From Planctomycetota bacterium (GTDB taxonomy: Bacteria > Planctomycetota > Planctomycetia > Pirellulales > Pirellulaceae), in NCBI GenBank assembly GCA_026692885.1, contig JAPLNJ010000791.1, forward strand, positions 1 through 7,441: a stretch of 7,441 nt of DNA, given 5' to 3'. This document shows positions 6,514 through 7,441 of this stretch, in pieces. Numbering within the stretch: the stretch's first letter is position 1; the number at the start of each line of letters is the position of its first letter. The notes under the pieces were generated by a model. It made no database searches and was not told the origin of the DNA. It was given only the letters and a program-made list of their open reading frames with translations. The position numbers and the translations under genes were made by a program.

Positions 6514-6936
6514 CTACTTCCGGTGAGGCAGGAACGGTATATAGTCCCTGTCCATGTGGGCGATGTGCTTTGTCCACCAAGCCTTGAGGAAGTTCCTTAG
6601 ATCGTGGGGGAAGTCTCCCAGTTTATCCAGCGAGTTCTTCTCGTCAATGGTAAGGGCGTACGTCAGACGCTGCACCTCATGCCGATACCGGCGATGTTCG
6701 GCGGCGTGACCGATGAGGTCCGGATAGCCACAGGCCCGCATCGCCGCTTCTTCAGCACGAAAGTGCGTGTCCCCGTACTGCACGAGACTCTCGATGACGT
6801 CCCGTAGCTCAGAACGGGACAGATGGCAGGTTCGCGTGTCCGAGTAGAGCGAGTTCATGATCTCGAACAGCCGCTTGTGCTGAGCGTCGAGCGTTTCGTC
6901 CTCGACACTGTATTTCTGGTACCACCTGACGAACAT
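6514..6936 (-). CDS. Bacteriohemerythrin (single-domain oxygen-binding non-heme di-iron protein)
   Basis: This 140-residue protein starts MFVRWYQKYSVEDETLDAQH and has the complete hemerythrin ligand set: H20 (DAQHKRLFE), H58 and E62 (DTHFRAEE, the HxxxE motif), H77 and H81 (GHAAEH), and H124 and D129 (HIAHMD, the HI...D motif). These seven residues hold the two iron atoms that bind oxygen reversibly. Such proteins occur free in the cytoplasm, where they bind oxygen for storage, delivery or sensing; no membrane segment or signalling domain is fused here. The size is typical for the single-domain family. GAGGA nine bases before the ATG supports the start. It is convergent to flgE and 49 bases downstream of another minus-strand small gene, so the two may share a transcript. 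In motile bacteria hemerythrins are sometimes linked to aerotaxis, but that is only a contextual idea here. Confidence 0.95.
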   Translation of the reverse strand: MFVRWYQKYSVEDETLDAQHKRLFEIMNSLYSDTRTCHLSRSELRDVIESLVQYGDTHFRAEEAAMRACGYPDLIGHAAEHRRYRHEVQRLTYALTIDEKNSLDKLGDFPHDLRNFLKAWWTKHIAHMDRDYIPFLPHRK

Positions 6937-6985
6937 TTTCGCACATCCTCGATGCTTTCCGTGAAGAAAAGATTGTCGGATCAGT

Positions 6986-7270
6986 CTACCCTAGGATCTC
7001 TATCGGCTTGTTCAGTTCCTGCCGGAATCTCGCCTCGTCCGTTTTCCAATCCCTGAAATCCGCGGCGAGCCGGGACGCGATTTGCCACGCCGGATCGCTT
7101 TTCCACTCGCCACTGGACAGGTAGCTGTCCAGGTTGAGCAGGACCAGGGCCCGTGCCCGCTTGCCCCGCTCCTTCAACAAGTGCCACTCTACGCCGGTAA
7201 CCGAACGCGGCCCTGTGGAAGAAGTAAGTCTTGATGCGACAAGGGTTTTCTGCTCTTCTAGCGATGGCAA
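6986..7270 (-). CDS. Unidentified small protein upstream of the hemerythrin gene
   Basis: I do not recognise this protein. From a TTG start it is 94 residues: MPSLEEQKTLVASRLTSSTG, then VEWHLLKERGKRARALVLLN, then LDSYLSSGEWKSDPAW, then ASRLAADFRDWKTDEARFRQ and ELNKPIEILG. It is balanced in composition, mostly helical in appearance, soluble, and has no signal peptide, cysteine or metal motif. The codon choice looks like real coding, and it is followed 49 bases later by the hemerythrin gene on the same strand. The frame has no stop upstream through the window edge, so the true start could lie beyond 7441. However, the upstream translation (for example HVGRLHGECSLLP) is Cys/His/Arg-rich and looks non-coding. 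An overlapping frame on the same strand (6981-7313) starts at ATG, but its Arg/Gly/Pro-rich product looks spurious. Confidence 0.5.
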   Translation of the reverse strand: MPSLEEQKTLVASRLTSSTGPRSVTGVEWHLLKERGKRARALVLLNLDSYLSSGEWKSDPAWQIASRLAADFRDWKTDEARFRQELNKPIEILG

Positions 7271-7272
7271 GA

Positions 7273-7293
7273 GACTGCATTCTCCGTGCAGTC
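7273..7293 (-). promoter_or_regulatory. Stem-loop directly upstream of the small minus-strand gene
   Basis: GACTGCA (7273-7279) and TGCAGTC (7287-7293) are perfect reverse complements around a 7-base loop. On the minus-strand RNA the loop reads CGGAGAA, which includes a GGAG Shine-Dalgarno core. The stem ends two bases before the TTG at 7270. If this TTG is used, the ribosome binding site sits in a hairpin loop, so the structure could tune translation. It could instead be a dyad operator. Confidence 0.35.
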
Positions 7294-7441
7294 GGCCAAC
7301 GTGGGACCAGCACGGGAATCGCCCGCGGTTTCGGTCCGGGTGTGACCCACAGACGCGGCTTGGGGCGATGTGGGCGCAGAGTGACCCACAGCTCGGCGCA
7401 GCTTTTTTTCTGCGGAGATCGTGGGGGACCGTGTTGTTGTC

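Overview
The window holds a bacterial flagellar hook-assembly operon with small accessory genes on both sides. The DNA is moderately GC-rich by eye. The host has peritrichous or polar flagella of the ordinary rod-hook type. The mix of a FlgM-like protein, a TPR/secretin-N-like membrane protein, a very short FlgD and an HTH transposase-like fragment suggests an environmental Gram-negative lineage. Planctomycetota or a relative is my best guess, but nothing in the sequence proves it.

Left edge (1-441): a minus-strand gene start, broken by an apparent frameshift, encodes an N-terminal helix-turn-helix like those of insertion-sequence transposases and runs off the window. About 245 bases follow with no convincing gene. 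At 442-732, on the minus strand with a strong Shine-Dalgarno, lies a 96-residue protein whose C-terminal half resembles the sigma-28-binding half of FlgM.

Centre (about 775-6288, plus strand): a divergent promoter region precedes four genes. They are a 768-residue membrane-anchored TPR protein with an embedded secretin/TonB-N-like (STN-like) segment, fliK (hook-length control), flgD (hook cap scaffold) and flgE (hook protein). The TPR gene and fliK overlap by ATGA. The fliK reading frame is broken by an apparent single-base shift near 3455-3480, next to a 54-bp coding tandem repeat of about four copies. The three flagellar proteins act together: FlgD caps and polymerises the growing hook, FlgE is the hook subunit, and FliK measures hook length and switches the export gate. 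The TPR protein is probably an envelope-bound accessory factor, but its role is inferred from position only.

Right edge (6289-7441): a terminator-like hairpin follows flgE. Convergent to the operon, on the minus strand, are a complete bacteriohemerythrin (all seven iron ligands present) and, upstream of it, a small unidentified gene. That small gene's reading frame stays open to the window end. A perfect stem-loop with a GGAG in its loop sits just before its likely TTG start.

The most interesting items are the broken fliK with its tandem repeat, the STN-like insertion in the TPR protein, and the divergent FlgM-like gene. I see no convincing sign of an entirely new defence or mobile system.
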